A stretch of DNA of 64,000 nucleotides from Micromonospora wenchangensis. GTDB lineage: Bacteria; Actinomycetota; Actinomycetes; Mycobacteriales; Micromonosporaceae. This document shows, piece by piece, positions 1-6,338 of this stretch (the first letter of the stretch is position 1; the number at the start of each line of letters is the position of its first letter). The translations under genes and the position numbers were made by a program. Under the pieces are notes generated by a model, which was not told where the DNA came from, did no database searches, and was given only the letters and a program-made list of their open reading frames with translations. The stretch lies in contig NZ_MZMV01000004.1 in NCBI RefSeq assembly GCF_002210435.1, forward strand, positions 1-64,000, read 5' to 3'.

Positions 1-75
1 GGGGTATAAACAATTGGCACTGGCTTTACAAGCACCCTGTTGAGTTCTCAAAGAACAACCACACACCAACCAGAA
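1..75 (-). promoter_or_regulatory. rRNA operon leader with antitermination-type box
   Basis: Read on the minus strand, 56-37 gives GTTCTTTGAGAACTCAACAG, the conserved actinobacterial sequence of the 16S rRNA leader just upstream of the processing stem. The first part, GTTCT-TTG-AGAAC, can form a small hairpin. The 16S gene itself should lie just left of position 1 and read leftward. No mature rRNA sequence is visible in the window. Confidence 0.75.
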
Positions 76-149
76 CACCGCACTAACGGTGACCCGACCG
101 GGGTATTTCGTTCACTGCGCCCCGCGCTCTCGCGCCGGGCACTTTTACT

Positions 150-178
150 ACGTTACCTCACCGTCTTCCCCGTGTCAA
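150..178 (-). promoter_or_regulatory. Proximal rRNA operon promoter
   Basis: On the minus strand a perfect -35 TTGACA (178-173) is followed after 17 nt by TAACGT (155-150). It lies about 100 nt upstream of the rRNA leader box and points at it, as expected for a stable-RNA promoter. Confidence 0.65.
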
Positions 179-490
179 CCGGTCTGTCCCGGTGTGTCAC
201 GCTTCGTACGGCATTGCCCCGCTGAGCGCACGCAGCGGCCAGCGCTGCGATTGATCATCGGATTTGGCAGAACCGGCCGCTGCGGTCTCCCGCATGCTCG
301 CCCGGTGCCCTGCCGGTCGACAACCTTACCCGGTCGGTTCCGCCCGACCAAATCCGCCCTGCGGCGTTCGGTCGAGCCCCACCCGGACCGCGTCGTGTGG
401 GAGATAGTGCCCCCGACGACCCGGTGCCACACATCGAATCCGGTCCCCGGGGCTTTAATCCCGTTTGCCCGTTCCGCGCTGGCAGAGAGA

Positions 491-520
491 AAGTTACGCG
501 GCCTCAGGTTTGATCGTCAA
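491..520 (-). promoter_or_regulatory. Distal rRNA operon promoter
   Basis: Minus strand TTGACG (520-515), 18 nt spacer, TAACTT (496-491). It would be the upstream member of a tandem promoter pair. Its -35 box overlaps the stop codon (519-517) of the small membrane protein gene to its right, so that gene runs straight into the rRNA promoter region. The remaining stretch 180-490 shows no convincing coding frame. Confidence 0.5.
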
Positions 521-810
521 ATCCGCTGGTCATCGGGCTCCACCTCGCCCGGCTGACGCCTGCGGGACAGGCGACGGGCCGCCCGCCATCCCCGGATGCC
601 GAGCACACCGGCAGTGGAGCCGATGGCCAACGAGGCCGCGATGAGCACCGCGTGGATCCAGAGGAATCCGGTCGGGGCGCCCACGCCGACCGCCCCGCCC
701 GACCAGGCCCGCGTGTCGTTCCAGATGGCGAGCCCGAACCTCGGCCAGATCACCCAGGTCCACACCCCGACGCCGACCAGGAACGACGACCAACCCCGCG
801 ACAACACCAT
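517..810 (-). CDS. SCO4848-family small membrane protein
   Basis: A 97-residue protein beginning MVLSRGWSSFLVGVGVWTWV. It has two hydrophobic segments (about residues 7-24 and 49-72) separated by a short polar loop containing WNDTRAW, then a basic C-terminal tail. This is the layout of the uncharacterised actinobacterial SCO4848 family of about 75-100 residue inner-membrane proteins; the family call is from recall of the N-terminal pattern. The reading frame stays open upstream, but the upstream residues do not look like protein and family members start at M-x-L-S-R, so the ATG at 810 was chosen although no strong ribosome site precedes it. Function unknown. Confidence 0.65.
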   Translation of the reverse strand: MVLSRGWSSFLVGVGVWTWVIWPRFGLAIWNDTRAWSGGAVGVGAPTGFLWIHAVLIAASLAIGSTAGVLGIRGWRAARRLSRRRQPGEVEPDDQRI

Positions 811-1138
811 GGTCGACGAGTATCCCAGCGCCCCGCCGCCTGCCGGCCCGCCCCACTCCCGCCACCGCCCCCGAACGGCGACGCTCCACCCCCGGACCGT
901 GTCGACCAAGAGGTTCCGGTCGTCCTCGGGGACGTCCGTGACGCAAACTTCTTGATCAACGGGCTCGGGACGGCGACGGCGACCCGTCCGGCTCACCGGG
1001 GCGACCGCTGACGCGCTCCAGCGGCGGCGGGCGAGGCGGGCCGGGCCCCGGGGCGGGGCGGATCTGGTGGCGCGGTGTTTCCGCTGCTGGGGGTCCGGGC
1101 ACCTGTCGGGTGTCGACGACCAGGTGGAGGTGACCCGG
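811..1138. other. Divergent intergenic region, 328 nt
   Basis: It separates the leftward small membrane protein gene from the rightward PRC-barrel gene and must hold both promoters. GC-rich frames run through it but have no start site or recognisable residues. No clear -10/-35 pair was found. Confidence 0.4.
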
Positions 1139-1573
1139 ATGCAACCGTTCAACCCGTGGGCATGGCGTGACCCGGCGGCGCTGGCCGGCGGATACGACCA
1201 GACCGAGCCGGGTGAGCGGCCCGACCGGGAACCGCACGACGGGCCGGACGCGCCCGGCCCGGGAACACCGCTCGACCTGACCGGCTACCGGGTGGAGGCG
1301 ACCGACGGGCGGATCGGCGCGATCGACGAGGCGAGCGAGGAGGCGGGCGCCCGCTGGCTGGTGGTGGACACCGGGCCGTGGATCTTCGGGCGGAAGGTCC
1401 TGCTGCCGGTCGGCACGGTCGCTCGGGTGGACCACGGGGACCGGGTGGTGCACGTCGACCGGAGCCGGGAGCAGGTCAAGGACTCACCGGCCTTCGATCC
1501 CGAGGACGGTGCCCGGCCGGACTACCGCGACCAGGTCGGTGACTACTACGCGCAGAGCTACCGCCGGGGCTGA
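1139..1573 (+). CDS. PRC-barrel domain protein
   Basis: A 144-residue protein. Residues about 45-110 (L-T-G-Y-R-V, then GRIGAIDEAS, ARWLVVDTGPWIFGRKVLLP) match the PRC-barrel beta fold, with the typical glycine-rich strand turns and the GRKVLLPVGTV signature. The N-terminal 40 residues are polar and proline/acid rich, and the C-terminus ends in a tyrosine/arginine-rich tail. The ATG at 1139 was chosen over an earlier in-frame start because GGAGG lies 8 nt before it. PRC-barrel proteins in actinomycetes are often stress-associated, but nothing here shows a partner. It is probably a single-gene unit. Confidence 0.75.
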   Translation: MQPFNPWAWRDPAALAGGYDQTEPGERPDREPHDGPDAPGPGTPLDLTGYRVEATDGRIGAIDEASEEAGARWLVVDTGPWIFGRKVLLPVGTVARVDHGDRVVHVDRSREQVKDSPAFDPEDGARPDYRDQVGDYYAQSYRRG

Positions 1574-1613
1574 CCGCCGGGGAGCCCGGTCCGCCCGACG
1601 GGCACTCGCGGCG

Positions 1614-1790
1614 GACCGACCAGGCCGCGACCGGACGCGCCCAGCAGAGCCGACCCGGCCGGGGCGGGAGGTGTCGGCAGGGCGACCGACCAGGCCGCGA
1701 CGGGACCAGACACGGCCAGCAGAGCCGACCAGGCCCGCAGGGCCGACCAGCCACGCAGGGGACCGGACCCGACCGGCAGGACGGATCGGC
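1614..1790. repeat. Degenerate direct repeats, GACCGACCAGGCC units
   Basis: The 17-mer starting GACCGACCAGGCCGCGA occurs at 1614-1630 and again at 1684-1700, 70 nt apart. Both copies are followed by a CAGCAGAGCCGACC segment, and a third weaker copy begins near 1748. The repeats sit in the noncoding interval between the PRC-barrel gene and argS. Confidence 0.5.
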
Positions 1791-1818
1791 CACACCGCCG
1801 GTCCGGTAGGCTGCCGGC

Positions 1819-1911
1819 ATGACCAGCGCGACCGCTCAGCACACCCGGACGTCGTACGACGTCGTGGTCGGTGCGGAGCGACGCCGGCGATCCGTCGCCC
1901 GCCCGCGCTGA
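1819..1911 (+). CDS. Candidate Arg-rich leader peptide upstream of argS
   Basis: A 30-codon frame, MTSATAQHTR then TSYDVVVGAE then RRRRSVARPR, ends 120 nt before the argS start. Seven of 30 codons are Arg and four are consecutive (CGA CGC CGG CGA). A TAGGCT hexamer at 1807-1812 lies 6 nt before the ATG, the spacing of a leaderless actinobacterial transcript. A perfect hairpin follows 13 nt after the stop. The combination suggests an attenuation leader sensing charged tRNA-Arg, but there is no comparative support. The frame could instead be chance or the remnant of an FAD-type gene start (YDVVV). Confidence 0.35.
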   Translation: MTSATAQHTRTSYDVVVGAERRRRSVARPR

Positions 1912-1924
1912 CCCATTCCCCTGC

Positions 1925-1948
1925 GACCGGCGGATCGAGCCGCCGGTC
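1925..1948 (+). promoter_or_regulatory. Hairpin in the argS leader
   Basis: GACCGGCGG (1925-1933) pairs perfectly with CCGCCGGTC (1940-1948) around a 6-nt loop, 13 nt after the leader ORF stop. It has no U tract. It could be the terminator or pause hairpin of an attenuator. Confidence 0.4.
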
Positions 1949-1990
1949 ACCACCGCTGTCCTCGGTCCGTCCGCAGGCTCCCCCGTCCGG

Positions 1991-2013
1991 GGATCCGCCT
2001 GGCTGACGGATCC
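1991..2013 (+). promoter_or_regulatory. Second hairpin before argS
   Basis: GGATCCG (1991-1997) pairs with CGGATCC (2007-2013) around a 9-nt loop, ending 18 nt before the argS ATG. The argS start region lacks a strong ribosome site, so this structure may influence initiation. Confidence 0.35.
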
Positions 2014-2031
2014 GAGCAGATCGGCGTACCA

Positions 2032-3750
2032 ATGGATCTTGAAAGGTTGCTCACCGACCGGCTGACGCCCGCGTTCGCCGCCGTGGCCGGCGAACCGGTC
2101 GCGCCCACCGTGCGGCGCTCGCCGCGGGCGGACTTCCAGTCCGACGCGGCGCTGGCGCTGGCCCGGCGGCTCGGCCGGCCCCCGCGCGAGATCGCCCAGG
2201 CGGTGCTGGACCGCGCGGACCTCGACGACGTCTGCGCGGTGGCGGAGGTCTCCGGCCCCGGCTTCGTCAACCTGACCCTCGCCGACGGGGCGCTGGCCGG
2301 GATGGTCGCCGCGCTCGCCGGCGACGAGCGGCTCGGGGTGCCGGTGACCGGCGAGCCCGAGACCGTGGTGGTCGACTACTCGGGGCCGAACGTGGCGAAG
2401 GAGATGCACGTCGGGCACCTGCGCTCGACGGTCATCGGCGACGCGGCCGTGCGGGTGCTGGGCTGGCTCGGGCACCGCGTCGTGCGGGTCAACCACCTGG
2501 GCGACTGGGGCACCCCGTTCGGGATGCTGATCGCGCACCTGGTGGACCTCGGTGAGACGGAGGCGGCGCAGGAGCTGTCCATCGGCGACCTGGACGGGTT
2601 CTACCGGGCGGCCCGGTCGAAGTTCGACGCCGACCCGGCGTTCCGGGAACGCGCCCGGCAGCGGGTGGTCGCGTTGCAGGCCGGCGACCCGGAGACCCGC
2701 CGGCTGTGGCGGTTGCTGGTCGGGCAGTCCCAGCGGTACTTCCTGACCGTGTACGAGCTGCTCGACGTCACCCTGACCGCGGAGGACTTCCGGGGCGAGA
2801 GCGCGTACAACGACCGGCTCGGCGCGGTGGTGACCGACCTCGACCGGCTCGGGTTGCTGACCGACAGCGCCGGGGCGACCTGCGTCTTCCCGCCCGGGTT
2901 CGTCGGGCGCGACGGCGTCGCGCTGCCGTTGATCGTGCGCAAGGGCGACGGTGGGTACGGGTACCCGGCGACGGACCTGGCGGCGCTGCGGCTGCGCGTC
3001 GACGAGCTGGGTGCGACCCGGCTGCTCTACGTGGTGGGCCTGCCGCAGCGGCAGCACTTCGCGATGGTGTTCGCGGTGGCCGGGCAGGCGGGTTGGCTGC
3101 GTCCCCCGGCCCGCGCCGAGCACCTGGGCTTCGGCTCCGTCCTCGGCCCGGACGGGCGGATGCTGCGCAGCCGGGCCGGTGGCTCGGTGAAGCTGGTCGA
3201 CCTGCTGACGGAGGCGGTCACCCGGGCGACCGCGCTGGCCCGGACCCGCAACCCGGACCTGGACGAGGCAGCGGCGGCCGAGATCGGCCGGGCCGTCGGC
3301 ATCGGCGCGGTCAAGTACGCCGACCTGGCCACCGACCGGACCCGCGACTACGTGCTCGACTGGGAGCGGATGCTCGCCCTCGACGGCAACACCGCCCCCT
3401 ACCTCCAGTACGCGTACACCCGGACCCGGTCGGTGCTGCGGCGGGCCGGCACGGTGCCGGGGGCGGCGACCGGGGTGGTCCTCGGTACCCCGGCGGAGCG
3501 GGCGTTGGCGTTCGAACTGCTCGGGTTCGCCGGCGTCGTCCACGAGGTGGCCCGGACGGCGCAGTTCCACCACCTCGCCGGCTACCTGCACCGGCTGGCC
3601 ACCCGGTTCAGCACGTTCTACGAGCGGTGCCCGGTGCTGCGGGCGGACGGGGAACTGCGGGCGAGCCGACTGCTGCTGACCGACCTGACGGGACGGACCC
3701 TGCGGCAGGGACTGGACCTGCTCGGCATCCGGACGCTCGACCGGATGTGA
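2032..3750 (+). CDS. argS: Arginyl-tRNA synthetase
   Basis: A 572-residue class I aminoacyl-tRNA synthetase that charges tRNA-Arg in the cytoplasm. The N-terminal additional domain is present (residues 1-85). The HIGH-type motif appears as HVGH in NVAKEMHVGHLRSTVIGDA near residue 125. The all-helical DALR anticodon-binding domain closes the protein (LQYAYTRTRSVLRRAG onward to the C-terminus). ArgRS enzymes commonly lack a canonical KMSKS, and none is seen. Length is normal. No close ribosome site precedes the ATG; upstream lie the candidate leader peptide and two hairpins. The gene is followed by a strong terminator shared with a convergent gene. Confidence 0.95.
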   Translation: MDLERLLTDRLTPAFAAVAGEPVAPTVRRSPRADFQSDAALALARRLGRPPREIAQAVLDRADLDDVCAVAEVSGPGFVNLTLADGALAGMVAALAGDERLGVPVTGEPETVVVDYSGPNVAKEMHVGHLRSTVIGDAAVRVLGWLGHRVVRVNHLGDWGTPFGMLIAHLVDLGETEAAQELSIGDLDGFYRAARSKFDADPAFRERARQRVVALQAGDPETRRLWRLLVGQSQRYFLTVYELLDVTLTAEDFRGESAYNDRLGAVVTDLDRLGLLTDSAGATCVFPPGFVGRDGVALPLIVRKGDGGYGYPATDLAALRLRVDELGATRLLYVVGLPQRQHFAMVFAVAGQAGWLRPPARAEHLGFGSVLGPDGRMLRSRAGGSVKLVDLLTEAVTRATALARTRNPDLDEAAAAEIGRAVGIGAVKYADLATDRTRDYVLDWERMLALDGNTAPYLQYAYTRTRSVLRRAGTVPGAATGVVLGTPAERALAFELLGFAGVVHEVARTAQFHHLAGYLHRLATRFSTFYERCPVLRADGELRASRLLLTDLTGRTLRQGLDLLGIRTLDRM

Positions 3751-3756
3751 GCGCGA

Positions 3757-3798
3757 CGCCGGGGCCGCGCCGGGGCGACCTGACGCGCGGCCCCGGCG
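3757..3798. terminator. Bidirectional terminator between argS and SRPBCC gene
   Basis: A perfect 14-bp inverted repeat, CGCCGGGGCCGCGC (3757-3770) with GCGCGGCCCCGGCG (3785-3798), lies between two convergent genes. It has no U tract, as is usual in this GC range. Confidence 0.6.
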
Positions 3799-3802
3799 GG
3801 GC

Positions 3803-4306
3803 TCAGGCCGTCGGACCGCGCAGCCCCTCGTAGTACGGCTTCATCGCCGGGTAGTAGTCGTCGAACCCGGCCTTCGGGGCGTCCGTCCCGGCGGCCACCA
3901 GCAGGTCGAGGTAGTACTCCCAGCCGGGGCCGATCTCGCCGACGTGCTCCTCGCTGTCGAGGTGGTGGGTGAACCGCAGCTCGGTGCCGCCGGCCGTCTC
4001 GGTGAGCAGCAGCTCGATCCGCCAGCCGCCCGACCCGTCGGCCGACGACACGGCCAGGTGCCGGGGCGGCTCGCAGGTCTCGATCCGCAGCTCGGTCCAC
4101 GGGGCGTCGTCCTCGAAGACCATCTGCAACCGGATCGTCCGGCCGGGGCCGGCGTCGCCCTCCCAGGGGCCGAACCAGCGGGCGGTGCGCTCGGGTTCGG
4201 TGACGCTCGCCCAGACGTCCGCGACGGGGGCGCGGAAGGTGCGTACCAGCACCAGGTCGGTGCCGGTGGCGGTACGGAACAGCCGTCCGGTGGGGGTGCC
4301 GGTCAC
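3803..4306 (-). CDS. SRPBCC (AHSA1-like) domain protein
   Basis: A 167-residue single-domain protein with the START-like/AHSA1 pattern: TFRAPVADVWASVTEPERTARWFGP near the N-terminus, then alternating strands, and a closing helix with GWEYYLDLL. Its start overlaps the stop of the upstream ArsR gene by 4 nt (ATGA), so the two are co-transcribed and probably translationally coupled. ArsR/AHSA1 pairs are common in actinomycetes. The SRPBCC partner is thought to bind a hydrophobic ligand; its substrate is unknown. Expression should follow the ArsR operator upstream of the pair. Confidence 0.8.
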   Translation of the reverse strand: MTGTPTGRLFRTATGTDLVLVRTFRAPVADVWASVTEPERTARWFGPWEGDAGPGRTIRLQMVFEDDAPWTELRIETCEPPRHLAVSSADGSGGWRIELLLTETAGGTELRFTHHLDSEEHVGEIGPGWEYYLDLLVAAGTDAPKAGFDDYYPAMKPYYEGLRGPTA

Positions 4307-4665
4307 GCGGTTTCTCCTCTGGCTCGGTCCGTCGTGTCGCGCGCGCGGCGCTCCCGGCGGGTGCGGTGGACCTCCGTTTCGAGCGCGTCGAGGTGCTGCG
4401 CCCAGCCGCGTGGGCGGCGGAACCGGGCGAGCCAGTCGGCGAGCTCGGTGAACCGGTCGGCGTCGAGCCGGTAGCGCCGTTGCCGGCCGACCAGCTCGCT
4501 GCGGACCAGGCCGCTCTCCCGCAGCACCCGCAGGTGACGGCTGACCGCCGGCCTGCTGATCGGGAACCGGTCGGCGATCTCCCCGGCGGGGAGGTCGCCG
4601 TCGCGCAGCAGCTCGAGGATGTGACGACGGACCGGATCGGATATCGCCGCCGCCACCTCGTCCAC
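4303..4665 (-). CDS. ArsR-family winged-helix repressor
   Basis: A 120-residue regulator: ISDPVRRHILELLRDGDLPAGEI, then FPISRPAVSRHLRVLRESGLV (recognition helix near residues 34-52), then the wing with GRQRRYRLD. There are no clustered cysteines, so metal sensing of the classical ArsR type is unlikely; it belongs with the SRPBCC-linked ArsR subgroup. GTG start. A TAGGTT hexamer (4682-4677) ends about 11 nt before it, and there is no ribosome site, pointing to a leaderless mRNA. The promoter is embedded in a perfect palindrome, which predicts autorepression. Confidence 0.85.
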   Translation of the reverse strand: MDEVAAAISDPVRRHILELLRDGDLPAGEIADRFPISRPAVSRHLRVLRESGLVRSELVGRQRRYRLDADRFTELADWLARFRRPRGWAQHLDALETEVHRTRRERRARDTTDRARGETA

Positions 4666-4670
4666 CGGTG

Positions 4671-4694
4671 AAGCGTAACCTATGGGTTACGCTT
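4671..4694. promoter_or_regulatory. ArsR operator, perfect palindrome
   Basis: AAGCGTAACC-TATG-GGTTACGCTT is a perfect 10-bp inverted repeat with a 4-nt centre. It overlaps the likely -10 box of the arsR/SRPBCC operon and lies 6 nt upstream of the GTG start. The TAACC-N4-GGTTA core fits ArsR-type operators. Confidence 0.7.
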
Positions 4695-4715
4695 TTGCCG
4701 GTCGGCCGCCGCCGC

Positions 4716-5645
4716 TCAGCGCAGCGGGGTGGGCGTCAGGCGCACCCCGGTGATCTCCTCGGAGCGGGCCCACAGGTCGGTGGCGAGCCGCCGGTCGGTG
4801 GCGCGGCCGCGCAACGGTGCGAAGGTGGGCTCGGCGCGGCGGAAGCGCCGGCCGGGGCCGATGTGCCGGCCGGTGGGCGCGGTCGGGACGGTGGCGGCGA
4901 AGAGCATCGGGGCGGCGGCCTCGTCGAGTGGGCGGCGCAGCGGACCCGCGAGCACGGTCTCGATCCGGCGGGCGAGTGGCGGCAGGTCCCGGGAGAGGTC
5001 GGTCCTGGTCATCCCGGGGTGGGTGAGCAGGCTGCGCACCGGGGAGCCGGCGGCCCGCAGCCGGCGGTCGAGTTCCAGCCCGAACAGCACGTTGGCCAGC
5101 TTCGACGTGGCGTAGGCGCCGGTGGCGGAGTAGCGGCGTTCGGCGGCCAGGTCGGTCAGGTCGAGCCGGCCGAGCCGGTAGAGACCGGAGGAGACGGTGA
5201 CCACGACCGGATTCCGGCCGACGGTCAGCACGGGCAGCAGCCGGACGGTGAGGGCGAAGTGCCCGAGGTGGTTGGTGGCGAACTGGCTCTCCACCCCCTG
5301 CGGGCTCAACCGCCGGGGGACGGTGCCGATCCCGGCGTTGTTGACCAGCGCGTCCACCGTGTCGACGTCGCGGTCGAGACCTTCGACAAAGGCGTGGACG
5401 GAATCGAGGTCGAGCAGGTCCAACCGACGGACGACGAGATCGGCCCGGGGATGGGCGTCGAGGAGTCCGGCCCGGACCCGGGCGCCCTTGGCGGTGTCCC
5501 GGACGGCCATCACCACCCGGCCGCCCCGGGCGGCCAGGTGGCGGGTGATCGCCGTGCCGAGGCCGCTGCTGGCGCCGGTGACCACGAAGGTCCGGCCGGA
5601 CTGGTCGGTGAGATCGGCGGCGGTCCAACCGGGTGCGCGGTGCAT
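4716..5645 (-). CDS. Short-chain dehydrogenase, retinol-dehydrogenase-like
   Basis: A 309-residue classical SDR: TGASSGLG nucleotide-binding loop near residue 24, NNAG after beta-4, catalytic Ser in VVTVSSG, and YATSK (Tyr-x-x-x-Lys) near residue 185. The length and the extended C-terminal region fit the retinol-dehydrogenase/WW-domain-oxidoreductase-like group that acts on lipophilic alcohols or ketones. The start is supported by GGAAGG upstream. It is transcribed divergently from a TetR gene across a palindrome-rich spacer, so the TetR protein is its probable regulator. Confidence 0.85.
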   Translation of the reverse strand: MHRAPGWTAADLTDQSGRTFVVTGASSGLGTAITRHLAARGGRVVMAVRDTAKGARVRAGLLDAHPRADLVVRRLDLLDLDSVHAFVEGLDRDVDTVDALVNNAGIGTVPRRLSPQGVESQFATNHLGHFALTVRLLPVLTVGRNPVVVTVSSGLYRLGRLDLTDLAAERRYSATGAYATSKLANVLFGLELDRRLRAAGSPVRSLLTHPGMTRTDLSRDLPPLARRIETVLAGPLRRPLDEAAAPMLFAATVPTAPTGRHIGPGRRFRRAEPTFAPLRGRATDRRLATDLWARSEEITGVRLTPTPLR

Positions 5646-5677
5646 GGCGTGCCTTCCGACGGAGGAGCGGATTACCT

Positions 5678-5732
5678 ATCCGATTCAAGCCCGGATTAAA
5701 CGGATTGTCAATCCGATTGGATGGGCAATCCG
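5678..5732. promoter_or_regulatory. Operator cluster between SDR and TetR genes
   Basis: Three overlapping dyads are built on CGGAT/ATCCG: ATCCG-N9-CGGAT (5678-5696), the perfect CGGATTG-T-CAATCCG (5701-5715), and CGATTGG-N5-CAATCCG (5714-5732). The last ends 7 nt before the TAGGCT -10 box (5739-5744) of the TetR gene. This is typical of TetR control of a divergent promoter pair. Confidence 0.6.
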
Positions 5733-5750
5733 TTGGGTTAGGCTGGCCCG

Positions 5751-6338
5751 GTGACGACGACACTGCGCGCGGACGCCGCGCGCAACCGCGACCGGGTGCT
5801 GGCCACCGCCCGTGCGCTGGTGGCGGAGGGTGACCTGTCGTTGCAGCTCAACGACATCGCCCGGCGGGCCGGGGTCGGGGTCGGCACCGTCTACCGGCAC
5901 TTCCCGACCCGGCGCGCCCTGCTGGAGGCGCTCGCCGCCGACGCCTTCGCCGCCCTGCTCGACCAGGCGCAGGCGGCGAGCCGCGACGACGACCCGTGGG
6001 CGGGACTGCAACGGCTGCTCCGCAGCATCCTGCTCGGCCAGCTCACCGAACCGACCCTCGCCGAAGTGCTCTCGACCAGCCCGGACGAGGACGCCACCGC
6101 ACCGACCACGACCCGCCGGGGGGAGTTGGCCGCACTGGCCGCGACCGTGCTGGAGCGGGCGACGCGGGCCGGTCAGCTACGCCCCGGACTCACCCTGGAC
6201 GACCTGCAGCACCTGGTCTGCGGCACCGCGTTCGCCGCCCGGATCGCCGACGCGCCCGACGACCGGGTCGAGCTGTACCTGGCCGTGCTGCTCGCCGGCG
6301 TCCGCGCCCCCGGGCAGGGGTCGTCCCCGCCCGCCTAG
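5751..6338 (+). CDS. TetR-family repressor
   Basis: A 195-residue protein with an N-terminal TetR helix-turn-helix: RNRDRVLATARALVAEG, then LQLNDIARRAGVGVGTVYRHF, near residues 10-55. The C-terminal ligand domain is alpha-helical and not assignable. GTG start with no ribosome site and TAGGCT at 5739-5744, so probably leaderless. It is divergent from the SDR gene, whose promoter it should control. Its stop codon TAG overlaps the stop of the convergent sigma-factor gene, both stops lying within CTAG. Confidence 0.85.
   Translation: MTTTLRADAARNRDRVLATARALVAEGDLSLQLNDIARRAGVGVGTVYRHFPTRRALLEALAADAFAALLDQAQAASRDDDPWAGLQRLLRSILLGQLTEPTLAEVLSTSPDEDATAPTTTRRGELAALAATVLERATRAGQLRPGLTLDDLQHLVCGTAFAARIADAPDDRVELYLAVLLAGVRAPGQGSSPPA

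Noticed and set aside
1558..3591. A 677-residue open frame antisense to argS
   Set aside because: It lies opposite a certain gene, is dominated by Arg/Pro/Gly/His as expected from a GC-rich complementary strand, and shows no domain pattern.
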